From the NCBI GenBank assembly GCA_003527555.1, contig DPWT01000187.1, positions 1-19,556 on the forward strand: a DNA stretch of 19,556 nucleotides, given 5' to 3'. Shown piece after piece: positions 7,761-19,556 of the stretch; the stretch's first letter is position 1; each line of letters opens with the position of its first letter. Origin of the DNA: Verrucomicrobiales bacterium. Lineage in GTDB: Bacteria; Verrucomicrobiota; Verrucomicrobiia; Verrucomicrobiales; Akkermansiaceae. Position numbers and translations under genes: made by a program. The notes under the pieces are model-generated. The model did not search any database, had not been told where the DNA came from, and was given only the letters and a program-made list of their open reading frames with translations.

Positions 7761-10373
7761 TTATGCTTCTTGGCCAACGACGTCCCCATCCTCGGGATTA
7801 TCCGCATCAACATCTTCCACCTCATCATCATCTGGGACAACGCGGGCAATATCTTGCAGGCTTTCGCCATTTTTGAGATTTACTAATTTAACACCTTGAG
7901 CAGCGCGTCCCGTTTCACGAACATCGGCACAGCGAATACGAATTGACTGCCCAACCGATGTCATGAGCATGAGTTCATCATCCTCAAAAACAGATAAGGC
8001 TCCAACTACACGGCCTGTTTTTTCAGTCACGTTCATAGTTTTCATCCCCTTACCTCCACGACCTTTGGCCATGTATTCATCGTATGACGTGCGTTTACCA
8101 AGACCATTTTCACTAGCGACGAGAAGCTTGGTTTCATCATTCACAATCGTCAACGCCACAAGGTGATCTTCTTCACGTGGTTTGACCCCTGCCACACCAG
8201 CTGATGGTCGTCCCATTGGACGGATATTCTGCTCACTTGTGCGCACACAATATCCAGCACTGGTAACAAGACAGATGTCATCATTACCAGACGTCAATTT
8301 CACCTCCACAAGGTCATTACCTTCATCTAGTTTGATAGCAATGATTCCATCTTTTCTGAAATTTCTAAACTGACTTAATCCTGTTTTCTTTACCTTACCG
8401 CTGCGAGTAGCAAAAAATACGAATCCATTATCTTCACCAAAGGTAGTATCTTCACCCTCCTCGTTCGTTTGACGCTCTAACCGGAGTGTGGCGGCAATAT
8501 TTTCGTCAGGCTGGAGGTTAAGCATATTTTTAATACTGCGACCCTTCGATGTTCGAGATCCTTCGGGGACACCATAGACACGCTCCACGTATACACGCCC
8601 GGTATTGGTGAAGAACATCAGGTAATCATGTGCTTGGGCTGAGAACAAGTGCTCGACAAAATCCTGTTCATCTTCATCAGAGACATTGGCATTGCGTGTC
8701 TCCATTCCACGAACCCCTTTGCCGCCACGTGCCTGAACACGGTATTCAGCAGATGGCGTACGCTTGATGTAACCTTTATTCGACAGCGTCACAATCATAC
8801 CATCATTAGCGATAAGATCTTCGATTGCGATCTCACCTTCGTCTGGAAGAATTGGGCAACGGCGAGGTGTTGCATGCTTATCTTTGACCTCAAGGATCTC
8901 TTCTTTGATAATTGCAAGAACACGAGCTTCTTTAGCCAGAATATCAAGGTAATCTGTAATTTCCTCCAAAATATTATCATATTCATTCTTCACTTTATCC
9001 TGCTCCATGCCAGTTAACTGGTAGAGTCGCAGTTCAAGAATCGCGTTTACCTGACGATCGGTAAAGATATACGTATCGCCTTGAATACTTGGTTGAGAGC
9101 GAATCAAAATGCCTAATTGCTCGGCAGTTTTTGTTGGGAACGTATAAGCCTTGAGAAGTTCACGTGCTTCATCTCGGTTTTTTGACCCTCGAATGATCTT
9201 TATAAAATCGTCAAGGTAGCCCAATGCCAAAAGGAAAGCTTCTAAGTTTTCAGCGCGATCCTCGGCTTTGTGAAGGAGGAATCGTGTCCTACGAATTATA
9301 ACTTCACGGCGGTGCTCGATAAAGCAGTCCAACGCATCCATGATAGACAACTGCTTAGGACGGCGCTCATGAATAGCCAACATATTGACACCAAAAGATG
9401 TCTCCATTGATGTGAGTTTGAAGATTTGGTTAACGACTACCTGAGGACGAGCATCGCGCTTGAGTGTGATTTCAATTCGCGTCTCATCATCCGAAAGATC
9501 GCGCATACCAGAGATGTCCAATAGGATTTTCTCACGCACCAACTCAGCAATTCGTTGCTGCAATACGGCACGGTTCACTCCATGTGGCACGTCAGTGATT
9601 GTAATAACAGAGACTCCTGATGGTTTCTCATCCACCTCCATCGTGCCGCGCATCTTAATACTACCCCGGCCAGTATGGAAATAGCTGTCAATTCCCTTAA
9701 AGCCTCGAATCTCACACCGCCCAGCAAAATCGGGGCCTTTGATATGCTGCTTAAGTTCATCAATGGTCAGCTGTGGGTTGTCTATTCGCGCACAAACACC
9801 ATCGATCACCTCTCCCATATTGTGAGACGGAATGTTCGTCGCCATGCCCACAGCAATTCCAGTGCCGCCATTGACTAAGAGGTTGGGAATCGCAGCGGGC
9901 AAGACACATGGCTCGTTACGCGTCTCATCGTAGGTCGGCTGAAAATCACAGGTCTCTTTTTCAAGATCAATCATCATCGCTGAACCCATGTGGGTCAGGC
10001 GTGCCTCAGTATATCGCATGGCAGCAGCGGCATCACCTTCAACCGAACCGAAGTTACCTTGACCATCAATAAGTATTTCGCGCATCGTCCACGGCTGCGC
10101 CATGTTGACGAGTGTCGTGTAAATCGCGCTATCACCATGCGGGTGATACTTACCCATCGTGTCACCGACAATACGAGCACTCTTCAGGTGCGGCTTGCTC
10201 GGGCTCAGCGAGAGATCGTTATGCATTGCATAGAGAATGCGGCGCTGTGATGGCTTCAAACCGTCTCGCGCATCAGGCAGGGCACGGGAAATAATGACCG
10301 ACATTGAATAGTCCAAGAAAGACTTAGACATTTCATCCGCAACGTTGATCGGCTTAATTGAATCGTTAGACAT
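7761..10373 (-). CDS. gyrA: DNA gyrase subunit A
   Basis: 870 residues, close to the usual length. GyrA forms the A2B2 gyrase that introduces negative supercoils using ATP. The breakage-reunion domain holds the catalytic Tyr121 in [11 protein letters not shown] and the quinolone region [15 protein letters not shown] (75-89). The C-terminal beta-pinwheel has the GyrA box QARGGKG at 547-553, which separates gyrase from topoisomerase IV, and another KGRGGKG in a later blade. An acidic tail ([14 protein letters not shown]) ends the protein, as in many GyrA proteins. Position 86, equivalent to E. coli Asp87, is Thr, while Ser82 (E. coli Ser83) is kept. It starts 48 bases after gyrB and is followed after three bases by the AddB-like gene, so all three should be one operon. 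There is no strong Shine-Dalgarno. Confidence 0.98.
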   Translation of the reverse strand: MSNDSIKPINVADEMSKSFLDYSMSVIISRALPDARDGLKPSQRRILYAMHNDLSLSPSKPHLKSARIVGDTMGKYHPHGDSAIYTTLVNMAQPWTMREILIDGQGNFGSVEGDAAAAMRYTEARLTHMGSAMMIDLEKETCDFQPTYDETRNEPCVLPAAIPNLLVNGGTGIAVGMATNIPSHNMGEVIDGVCARIDNPQLTIDELKQHIKGPDFAGRCEIRGFKGIDSYFHTGRGSIKMRGTMEVDEKPSGVSVITITDVPHGVNRAVLQQRIAELVREKILLDISGMRDLSDDETRIEITLKRDARPQVVVNQIFKLTSMETSFGVNMLAIHERRPKQLSIMDALDCFIEHRREVIIRRTRFLLHKAEDRAENLEAFLLALGYLDDFIKIIRGSKNRDEARELLKAYTFPTKTAEQLGILIRSQPSIQGDTYIFTDRQVNAILELRLYQLTGMEQDKVKNEYDNILEEITDYLDILAKEARVLAIIKEEILEVKDKHATPRRCPILPDEGEIAIEDLIANDGMIVTLSNKGYIKRTPSAEYRVQARGGKGVRGMETRNANVSDEDEQDFVEHLFSAQAHDYLMFFTNTGRVYVERVYGVPEGSRTSKGRSIKNMLNLQPDENIAATLRLERQTNEEGEDTTFGEDNGFVFFATRSGKVKKTGLSQFRNFRKDGIIAIKLDEGNDLVEVKLTSGNDDICLVTSAGYCVRTSEQNIRPMGRPSAGVAGVKPREEDHLVALTIVNDETKLLVASENGLGKRTSYDEYMAKGRGGKGMKTMNVTEKTGRVVGALSVFEDDELMLMTSVGQSIRIRCADVRETGRAAQGVKLVNLKNGESLQDIARVVPDDDEVEDVDADNPEDGDVVGQEA

Positions 10374-10421
10374 AGTGAAATTTGATGGCTGAATTTTGGC
10401 TTAAATAGTGTGCGGCTTCAG

Positions 10422-13197
<2,776 letters not shown>

Positions 13198-14247
13198 TTA
13201 AATATTGAGCAGTTTCCTTTGCCAGTTGAGGAGTTGATCCTCCGCACCTTCATGACCACCTGCTATTGCCTCAAGCGGTGTTCTGGGGGCAATGAGTGAG
13301 CCCTCGATATCGAGTTCCTCCGCGATTTCATCTCTTTTGGAAATGAGGTCGTCTAACTTGGATTCGAATGCTGGATCTTTACGACGTCGAATACCACGAA
13401 TACGCTGGGGCATATCTGCCTCTTGAACGGCACGAGCTTTTTCCACGGCTTGCTCAAAATGCTTAATCCTACTACTACGGTAATGCTGTGGTAGTTGCGG
13501 TTTATTACCGAGTACCAGACCTTGCGACCATTCAATTAGTTGCCGGTTGCCGCAAACCATGAAGGACGGTCGATCCCACGCAGCAGCCTGGGCATCCCGC
13601 CAATACCACAGCGCCCTTAAGAAAGTGAGCCCTTCCGGTTGGAGCTTACCGCTACCTTTGATACGCCACGGATCCTCTTTACCTATTTTTTTCTCGAATG
13701 CCTTATGCCGGGCCGCTTCACAACTTTCAAGAAACCAGTCATACCTACCCTTATCTTTAAGCTGCTTGACAATGATTTCGGCCATGGGGAGGAGGTAGAT
13801 CACATCATTCAAAGCATAATCCTCCATCACTGGAGTGAGGGGACGTTTTGCCCAATCTGCTTTTTGAGATGTCTTTTCTATGAAAACATCCATGTAATGC
13901 TCCACAAGATTCCCATAACCAAACTTCCTTACGCCAAGCAGCCTTGCTCCAATTTGAGTATCAAAGACCGTAGGAGGAATCACCCCTAGGTGCTGCTTAA
14001 GCATGTGCATGTCATAATCCGCTCCATGCATCCAGCAGGTTGCCTTCGTAAGGTATTCCGAAAGCGCTGACATATCATCAATTGCGAGGGGATCAATTAG
14101 CACGTGATCGTTCCCATCACTGAACTGAATCAGGCATAGACTCTCGCTGTAGCGATGCAAAGAATCGGCCTCAGTATCAACAGCGCATAAATCACCACGA
14201 TTTTTCAGAAACTGCTTAAGGTCTGTGGAATGACTAATCATGGGCAT
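13198..14247 (-). CDS. rnd: Ribonuclease D (3'-5' exoribonuclease)
   Basis: 349 residues. The N-terminal DEDDy exonuclease domain shows Asp24 and Glu26 in AVDTEADS, Asp79 in HGADYDMH, and Tyr144 with Asp148 in EDYALNDVIYL, the complete two-metal catalytic set. An HRDC domain follows at about 205-285 (GLTFLRALWYWRDAQA, NRQLIEWSQG). In the family this enzyme trims tRNA and other small RNA 3' ends. A C-terminal tail with a basic patch (RIRGIRRRK, 282-290) may aid RNA binding. It starts 13 bases after the rho stop codon, so it is almost certainly cotranscribed with rho. An alternative ATG lies two codons downstream. Confidence 0.95.
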   Translation of the reverse strand: MPMISHSTDLKQFLKNRGDLCAVDTEADSLHRYSESLCLIQFSDGNDHVLIDPLAIDDMSALSEYLTKATCWMHGADYDMHMLKQHLGVIPPTVFDTQIGARLLGVRKFGYGNLVEHYMDVFIEKTSQKADWAKRPLTPVMEDYALNDVIYLLPMAEIIVKQLKDKGRYDWFLESCEAARHKAFEKKIGKEDPWRIKGSGKLQPEGLTFLRALWYWRDAQAAAWDRPSFMVCGNRQLIEWSQGLVLGNKPQLPQHYRSSRIKHFEQAVEKARAVQEADMPQRIRGIRRRKDPAFESKLDDLISKRDEIAEELDIEGSLIAPRTPLEAIAGGHEGAEDQLLNWQRKLLNI

Positions 14248-14260
14248 CTAGTAAATATGC

Positions 14261-15619
14261 TTACCTTCCGATAGTGAGTCCTGACATTAGCAGTTCGACG
14301 TTGCTCCCTGTCTTGGAAAGGTTTTTCAGAAGTGTTTCTATGGCCTCACCGATAGGCAGCGACGCGAGCTGACGCCGGATCTCGAGAACTTTTGCCATTT
14401 CATCTGGGTGATAGAGGCGGTCGTCATTTCTGGTGCCACTCTGGGGAATATGAATTGCTGGATAAATTCGCTGTTCGGCAAGCTCACGATCCAAGCGCAC
14501 CTCCATGTTGCCTGTTCCTTTAAATTCCTCAAAAATGACCTCGTCCATCTTAGACTCCGTCTCAATCAGTGCGGAAGCCAGAATTGTCAGACTACCACCT
14601 TCTTCACAGTTACGTGCAGCGCCAAAAAACTTACGGCTTTGCTGCAGTGCCACCGGACTGAGTCCGCCAGATCCTATTGGGCCACCGCCGCGCTGTGCGT
14701 TGTTGTGACCGCGGGCGAGACGTGTTAGACTATCCAGTAAGAGAATAACATCTTTACCCATTTCAACCAAGCGCTTGGCACGCTCCATCACAAGATCAGA
14801 GACCTGGGCGTGACGCTTGGCCGATTCATCAAAAGTAGAACTGAAAACTTCAGCATCGACCGTTTCTTCAAAATCAGTGACTTCCTCTGGGCGTTCATCG
14901 AGCAGCAAAATGATCAACTCCACTTCAGGGTGGTTAAGCTGAATAGACTTAGCAATTTGTTTTAACAAAATGGTCTTACCTCCACGTGGCGGCGCTACGA
15001 TAAGTCCTCTCTGACCTTTCCCCAAGGGTGCAACGAGATCAAGCACGCGGGGTGATAGGCCTGTTTCGGCATTCTCGAGATGAACCCGCTGGTCAGGAAA
15101 CATAGCAGTGAGATTTTCGAAGTTCTTAGGTTTTTCATATTCATTGGTCGGGAGGCCCTCGATTTCAAGAATTTCATCTACAGAGATATACTTATCACGC
15201 CCTTTGGGTGCGCGCAGACTAACCCTCAGCCGCTGCCCCACCAAAACACCATACTCACGAATCAGGTGACCGCTCATATAGAGGTCGTCCGGGGATGTTT
15301 TGAAGCTTTTTTCGGGATCTCGCAGCATCGCATAATTATCCTTTGCTTGTTCCATCACCCCTTCACCTATAACCTCCACTCCCTCTTTCGCATAGAAGGC
15401 GACTAACTCAAATACCAGCTGGCTCTTAGATGCTTTTGCAGGGATCTTTACCGGCAATGCTTCTAACATAGAATAAATTTCCGATAGCGGCTTGATTCGA
15501 AATTCATTGATAGAAATCTTCTTAGGCAGCTTTGGGAGTATGGCCACTGGCGTCACCGCCTCGGACGAAAGCTCCATTTTTTCCGCCGGCAAATTTTCAT
15601 TTTCAGGTTCTTCGTTCAT
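14261..15619 (-). CDS. rho: Transcription termination factor Rho
   Basis: 452 residues. Rho is a hexameric RNA-dependent ATPase that ends transcription of untranslated RNA. An acidic N-terminal tail (1-35) leads into the Rho N-terminal helical domain (about 38-80). The cold-shock-like RNA-binding domain (about 85-155) keeps [16 protein letters not shown], but the motif that is DGFGFLR in E. coli reads DNYAMLR (94-100). The motor has Walker A APPRGGKT (209-216), DERPEEVTD (241-249), Walker [14 protein letters not shown] with Asp296, and KFFGAARN. The end SGLTIGR is an intact C-terminus. It begins 72 bases after coaE and is followed after 13 bases by rnd. There is no strong Shine-Dalgarno. Confidence 0.98.
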   Translation of the reverse strand: MNEEPENENLPAEKMELSSEAVTPVAILPKLPKKISINEFRIKPLSEIYSMLEALPVKIPAKASKSQLVFELVAFYAKEGVEVIGEGVMEQAKDNYAMLRDPEKSFKTSPDDLYMSGHLIREYGVLVGQRLRVSLRAPKGRDKYISVDEILEIEGLPTNEYEKPKNFENLTAMFPDQRVHLENAETGLSPRVLDLVAPLGKGQRGLIVAPPRGGKTILLKQIAKSIQLNHPEVELIILLLDERPEEVTDFEETVDAEVFSSTFDESAKRHAQVSDLVMERAKRLVEMGKDVILLLDSLTRLARGHNNAQRGGGPIGSGGLSPVALQQSRKFFGAARNCEEGGSLTILASALIETESKMDEVIFEEFKGTGNMEVRLDRELAEQRIYPAIHIPQSGTRNDDRLYHPDEMAKVLEIRRQLASLPIGEAIETLLKNLSKTGSNVELLMSGLTIGR

Positions 15620-15691
15620 TGGGTCTAATTAAAATTTATTTGTGAATATGACAGAGCGGCGTTGGAAGCTATGATATGGATTTCATCTGAA

Positions 15692-16306
15692 TCAGATTAA
15701 TCCGCACGAGCTAAAATAGCGCCGGCACTGTTTCTCTAGCATCTCGACACTTCCCTCGTTCCAAAAGATGGAATCCGCAAGGATCATCTTCTTGCCCAAG
15801 GGCATTTGGGCCGAGATCACGGCTTGCACCGTTGTGTCACACCATGCGTTGCGATTTTTGAGTCGTTCAATTTGGGTTTGCCCACTGGTGGCAACCAACA
15901 GATTGGCCGACTGACCAAAATCAAATCCCTTCTCAAACAGGAGGGGGATATCCGCAACGAACAAGCGTGACGACTTGTTTTTAGTGGTTTTCCGCAACAA
16001 AGCAAGACATTCCTCACGCACTCTGGGATGGAAAACGTCCTCCAGCTCCTGCCTTGATGAGGTATCTGCGAAAGCAAGATTACGCAATGCCTCTTTATTA
16101 ATTTCACCATTAGGAAACACGACTTCGCAACCAAAACGACTGGTCAATTCTTTTTGTATTTCGTCTTCTAAATATAAATCGCGCACGCAAGTGTCAGCGT
16201 CAAATATTACACAGCCAGGTAGCAGTCGCTGAATAATTTTTACACATGTCGACTTACCAGTAGCAATGCCGCCAGAAAGACAAATGGTTTTCAAGTTATG
16301 CTGCAT
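15692..16306 (-). CDS. coaE: Dephospho-CoA kinase
   Basis: 204 residues, the usual size. It carries out the last step of coenzyme A synthesis, phosphorylating the 3'-hydroxyl of dephospho-CoA with ATP in the cytoplasm. The P-loop is GGIATGKS (12-19), followed by FDADTCVRDL, the substrate-site DIPLLFEKG, and the C-terminal AQMPLGKKMILADSIFWNEGS that matches the family pattern ending AD-x(3)-N-x-G. The start ATG has AAGGA four bases upstream, one of the few recognisable Shine-Dalgarno sequences here. It is the first gene after the secretin terminator, so it probably heads a coaE-rho-rnd unit. Confidence 0.96.
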   Translation of the reverse strand: MQHNLKTICLSGGIATGKSTCVKIIQRLLPGCVIFDADTCVRDLYLEDEIQKELTSRFGCEVVFPNGEINKEALRNLAFADTSSRQELEDVFHPRVREECLALLRKTTKNKSSRLFVADIPLLFEKGFDFGQSANLLVATSGQTQIERLKNRNAWCDTTVQAVISAQMPLGKKMILADSIFWNEGSVEMLEKQCRRYFSSCGLI

Positions 16307-16372
16307 GAATTCCTTAATGATTGTGAGTGTGCATACTTACCCACTCGTCTGCCAAGATGATTCTTTATATGC

Positions 16373-16403
16373 AAAAACCTCGGCCGTCAAAAAACGACCG
16401 AGG
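16373..16403 (-). terminator. Intrinsic terminator after the secretin gene
   Basis: On the minus strand CCTCGGTCG and CGGCCGAGG pair around a T-rich loop, with one G-T wobble, and TTTTTG follows directly (16373-16377). It lies 38 bases after the secretin stop codon and before coaE, so it separates the pilus-like genes from the coaE-rho-rnd unit. On the plus strand no T-tract follows, so it works in one direction only. Confidence 0.85.
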
Positions 16404-16441
16404 CTTGAAAAGCATTAGCTGAAATTACTGACCCGGATAGG

Positions 16442-19033
16442 TTAGCCGGGCAAAAGGTCTTCCCCGTCTAATTCTACATCTGAGCCAGTACCAGTTGATG
16501 GCAAGTTACCCATATTGTCATTGATTCGCTCACCAGCAGCATCAATGATCTCAGCCGTGACAAAAATAATCAGGTTACTTTTGATTCGATTTTCTGATTT
16601 GGACTGGAACAGGCGACCAATAACCGGGAGATCACCAAGTATCGGGACCTTGTCTTCCACGTTCTGCACGTCTTCACGCATCAATCCACCCACGGCAACT
16701 GTGTAGCCGTCGTAAATCGTCAGCGCTGTGGTGACTCGGCGTGTAGAAAATACAGGCATCTCAATCCTGTTATCCGTAATGGTAACTGTTTGTGGAAGGA
16801 AAAGCGGAGCAGGCCCTGTCGACGGGCTCTGGATTGGCGATCCATAGTTAATGAAACCTTCAAACTCGACGATTTCAGGAGCAAAGCGCAAATCAATGGT
16901 GTAGTTGTTCTCACCAATGGTTGGCTCGATCTCGAGCGTCACACCCGTATTCCGCGTTTCAAACGCAGTGGGAGTAGCAGGCGTCACGGGGAAGATAGCA
17001 GCACCTTGGTTTGCATCACCTCCAGCTCCAGTAGCACCAACAGCATTAGGAAGTTCTGGTGGTTCATACTCAGTTGGATAAATAAACTCACGAATCACCT
17101 CAATCGTCGCCTTCTCACCACTTCGTGCAAGAACGCTCGGCGCAGTCATGATGTCAGCTCCTTTTTTCTGGGCGAGGCCACGCATGATCATTTGCACATC
17201 ACCATCCGTAAACAGCCCAGTGAAAGAAAGAATACCTGGAGCAACCGATCCATTTTGTGATGATCGGTTGGGGTTATTGAGTAATGAATCAATACTATCA
17301 CGTGTAACAGCAAAGTCACCACTGCGAAGCCCAGCAGTGGCAATGTTCGTCACGCCATCGGCGCCCGGAGGGAATGGAGCACCTTGACCGAAGTCACTGA
17401 TGGACCGTGCGGATCCATTTCCGAGGGTTCCACCACCAACGAATTGGTTTCCTGCCGCTGCATTGGGGTTGAGAATCCAATCAAAACCAAGCTCATCAGT
17501 GTTCTCTTGGGAGATCTCAATGAACTTTGTCATGATACGAACCTGACGCGGACCTTGACCGCGAATCGCTTCAATGATGGACTCTATTATATCCAAGTTC
17601 GAAAGAGTGTTACGCACTACCAGTGTGCTGGTTGCCGGAATATAGTTGGCAAATGCTTTATCAGGAAAACTGACACCGTTGCTTTTAAGTAATTCTAATG
17701 CTGTGGGGCGCTTACCAATAGCAGGACCCTCGTCATCAGCACCAAAAGGATCAGCATCGCCACCACCATCGCCGTCATTACCTTGCTGTAGGTTAGCAAT
17801 AAAATCAGGGGGCACTACAAACTGGCGTGTGTACAAATCATCTGCAGCAACCGCGGTGAGTGGCAACAAAATGACTGAATATTCGTCAAGCTTGTAGCGG
17901 AGGCGGGTTTTATCACATATATACTGCAGTACAGTGCCGAGCGGCACGTTGCGAAGCTTCAATTCATCGATACGCAGACTATTGATGTTGGAGGCAGGCT
18001 CACTATCGGCAGCGAGAGCATCTTCAGCAGCATCAATATCATCTTCGTCAGCTCCAGTAACGGATGGCTTACGAATGATAAAGTTAATCCCCTTGCGGTT
18101 TTCATCAGGCTCGGTATCGAGCTCACGAGCACGCAAGCGAATGTAGTCAAGCGCCTCCTCAACCGTAGTATTGTCAAAATTAACCAAAGGAATGATGATG
18201 TTATTCAATTTCTGCTGAATATATTGCACCCCGGTGCTAGAACCACCTTGGGTGATGCCGCGGCCAATGTCAGGAACATCTTGAGGCACTGCCATTTCCC
18301 AAGCCCGATCCACTTCCATGAGCAGGCTAGCACGGGTTTGATCATATGCAGCGCGGTAATAATCAGACTTTGTGGCATCAACCTTTTCGATCCAGCGACG
18401 TGCAGCCTTGTTGTATGGATCAATCAATAGTATTTTCTTGAATTCAGTATTTGCACGGTCGTATTTGCCTAGGTTGTAAAAACCTTCACCTGTATAGAGG
18501 AGCTTGCGAACGTCGTTTACATTTTTTGTGTGCTCAAAATTCAGCGCTGGATTGTTCCGGATAGGATCGTCAAGATACTCAAGTTGCTTTTTGGCATCAA
18601 AGTTCGCGGGATCTCGAAGAAGAACATTTTCGAGAAGTGTGCGGGCATCATCCTGCTTCCCGACGCGACGATAATCTTGGGCCAGTGCAACGGCAGCGTC
18701 ACCGAGGTGGGCAGTGTAGGAACGACGTCGTTCTGCAAGTGCGGGTCCGGGCGGCAAAAGCCTTAAAGCCTCCGTGTATTGATCATACGCTGTTTTATAG
18801 TTTTTTTCATCATAGGCCGCTCGTCCATCAAGAAGCGCCTTGTTAGAATCAGCTACAAGTGAGGCACGGCGTGCAATCTCTTTGGTAGCGATACTGGATT
18901 GTGCATGCGTAAGGTTCGCCGCAACAGGCATGGCCGCAGCTACGGCCATAAGGACAGCAGCCTTTTGGCTAATGGGACGGCGTATGGAATTTAAAATTCC
19001 ATGATTAGTTGGGTGCGTAGGTATAGTATCCAT
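16442..19033 (-). CDS. TPR-containing outer-membrane secretin, Amuc_1098-like
   Basis: 863 residues from the ATG at 19031-19033. A twin-Arg-containing n-region and hydrophobic AAVLMAVAAAMPVAANLTHA (about 25-44) form a signal peptide. Two TPR-like stretches (about 67-112 and 177-217) are followed by STN/N0-like segments (about 275-321 and 349-392) split by an acidic insert (about 327-346), a Gly/Asp-rich linker (about 417-437), and the secretin domain: VRIMTKFIEISQE (about 498-510), KKGADIMTAPSVLARSGEKA (about 623-642), GVTLEIEPTIG, and the hallmark VPILGDLPVIGRLF (796-809). Secretins form the outer-membrane pore for type IV pili or type II secretion. TPR-fused secretins next to unknown genes are typical of the Akkermansia Amuc_1098-1102 cluster. 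The frame is open 28 codons further to a TTG at 19117, but that stretch holds a TATAAT-like box and reads as unlikely sequence. Confidence 0.9.
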   Translation of the reverse strand: MDTIPTHPTNHGILNSIRRPISQKAAVLMAVAAAMPVAANLTHAQSSIATKEIARRASLVADSNKALLDGRAAYDEKNYKTAYDQYTEALRLLPPGPALAERRRSYTAHLGDAAVALAQDYRRVGKQDDARTLLENVLLRDPANFDAKKQLEYLDDPIRNNPALNFEHTKNVNDVRKLLYTGEGFYNLGKYDRANTEFKKILLIDPYNKAARRWIEKVDATKSDYYRAAYDQTRASLLMEVDRAWEMAVPQDVPDIGRGITQGGSSTGVQYIQQKLNNIIIPLVNFDNTTVEEALDYIRLRARELDTEPDENRKGINFIIRKPSVTGADEDDIDAAEDALAADSEPASNINSLRIDELKLRNVPLGTVLQYICDKTRLRYKLDEYSVILLPLTAVAADDLYTRQFVVPPDFIANLQQGNDGDGGGDADPFGADDEGPAIGKRPTALELLKSNGVSFPDKAFANYIPATSTLVVRNTLSNLDIIESIIEAIRGQGPRQVRIMTKFIEISQENTDELGFDWILNPNAAAGNQFVGGGTLGNGSARSISDFGQGAPFPPGADGVTNIATAGLRSGDFAVTRDSIDSLLNNPNRSSQNGSVAPGILSFTGLFTDGDVQMIMRGLAQKKGADIMTAPSVLARSGEKATIEVIREFIYPTEYEPPELPNAVGATGAGGDANQGAAIFPVTPATPTAFETRNTGVTLEIEPTIGENNYTIDLRFAPEIVEFEGFINYGSPIQSPSTGPAPLFLPQTVTITDNRIEMPVFSTRRVTTALTIYDGYTVAVGGLMREDVQNVEDKVPILGDLPVIGRLFQSKSENRIKSNLIIFVTAEIIDAAGERINDNMGNLPSTGTGSDVELDGEDLLPG

Positions 19034-19100
19034 AGTAAGTGTGTTATGTTTCTGGCGATTTGAATCGGGTTTGTGAAGTATTATTTTGATTATTTTAATT

Positions 19101-19106
19101 ATTATA
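19101..19106 (-). promoter_or_regulatory. Candidate -10 box upstream of the secretin
   Basis: The minus strand reads TATAAT in an AT-rich stretch 67 bases before the secretin ATG and after the stop of the preceding gene (19153). No good -35 element lies at 16-18 bases. It may give the secretin an extra promoter inside the cluster; AT-rich sequence makes chance matches common. Confidence 0.3.
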
Positions 19107-19152
19107 TAGTTGCCCAAAGGTTAGGCATTAAGAAAGCTTGTTGATTAGCTGG

Positions 19153-19556
19153 TTATTTGAACTCCATAGTGTGTGTGTTTGACTGACCATTTTCGTCAGT
19201 GTATACGACTTCTACTAGTTTGCTTTTCAAGTCAACTTTCTTAAGAAAGTAAGGTTTTATCTTTGCATCGGCTTTGTATGGAAGAGAGAAATTGGTACCC
19301 TCCTCGATCTCAAAGTTATTGCCGCCCTGCTTAAGCGCCTCAAGCCGCAGCGTAATGGTCGTGTCCATGATTCCGCTAGAGCGATTGCTAAGGCCCTCAA
19401 GCCTTCCACGCGAATCAAACTTATAGACATCTCCTTTTTTATTTGGCTTCTGATCCTCAAAAAGCCAGATCTTGTCTTTCATGCCTGTTCTTGTATTTGG
19501 CTTTTCCATTACGCTTAAGAATTTGAATCGATCCTTCATAAGGGGAAGGACGAAGG
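19153..19556 (-). CDS. Protein of unknown function upstream of secretin (Amuc_1099-like by position), 5' end cut
   Basis: The frame is open from the right edge of the window to a stop at 19153, giving about 134 visible residues. A Met at codon 19537-19539 exists but the frame continues upstream without a stop, so the true start probably lies outside. The visible part is soluble and beta-rich, with TTITLRLEAL, FEIEEGTNFSLPYKADAKI and KLVEVVYTDENGQ, and has no membrane segment or catalytic motif I recognise. In Akkermansia the gene directly before the Amuc_1098 secretin homologue is Amuc_1099, a pilus-like system protein; gene order suggests the same here. I base this on position, not on sequence similarity that I can compute. 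Confidence 0.7.
   Translation of the reverse strand, partial: FVLPLMKDRFKFLSVMEKPNTRTGMKDKIWLFEDQKPNKKGDVYKFDSRGRLEGLSNRSSGIMDTTITLRLEALKQGGNNFEIEEGTNFSLPYKADAKIKPYFLKKVDLKSKLVEVVYTDENGQSNTHTMEFK

Noticed and set aside
8649..9017. 122-codon plus-strand open frame
   Set aside because: Antisense shadow of gyrA with atypical composition.
15685..15697. 13-base palindrome ATCTGA-A-TCAGAT at the coaE stop codon
   Set aside because: Too short, has no loop to form an RNA hairpin, and overlaps coding sequence; no T-run, so not a terminator.
16790..17260. 156-codon plus-strand open frame
   Set aside because: Antisense to the secretin core, where the coding frame is conserved.

Overview
The window looks like a chromosomal segment from a member of the Verrucomicrobiota (my inference; I could not run a phylogeny). 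The reasons are the TPR-plus-secretin protein resembling the Akkermansia Amuc_1098 family, a small secreted protein with an SLA1-homology (SHD1) domain, an arylsulfatase, generally weak Shine-Dalgarno sequences and moderate GC content. Nearly every gene is on the minus strand; the only clear plus-strand gene is the SHD1 protein. I see no insertion sequence, prophage, CRISPR array or rRNA operon.

Layout in transcription order (right to left). At the right edge is the 3' part of a gene of unknown function that sits directly upstream of a large outer-membrane secretin. By position it matches Amuc_1099, so this is probably the end of a verrucomicrobial type IV-pilus-like cluster. The secretin closes with a good intrinsic terminator. 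Next comes coaE (dephospho-CoA kinase), rho (transcription terminator) and rnd (ribonuclease D), a probable transcription unit of CoA synthesis and RNA turnover genes. After about 200 bases with A-tract repeats and a TATAAT box come gyrB and gyrA (both DNA gyrase subunits). Three bases behind gyrA is an AddB/RecB-type nuclease gene, then a membrane-anchored GH75 chitosanase-like protein, a small lipoprotein and tRNA-Ser(GGA). The tRNA ends inside a perfect 42-bp palindrome.

At the left, a convergent SHD1-domain secreted protein (plus strand) faces the tRNA. A 375-bp divergent intergenic region with several inverted repeats separates it from an S1-family sulfatase that runs off the left edge.

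Most of the window is conserved housekeeping DNA and I found no clearly new defence or mobile system. The points most worth a second look are: the palindrome fused to the tRNA 3' end; the gyrase-linked AddB-like nuclease that lacks the expected iron-sulfur cysteines and Walker A motif; the GH75 enzyme in that same gene run; a Rho protein whose RNA-binding GFGF motif is altered; Thr at the quinolone-region position 87 of GyrA; and the nested inverted repeat in the sulfatase leader.
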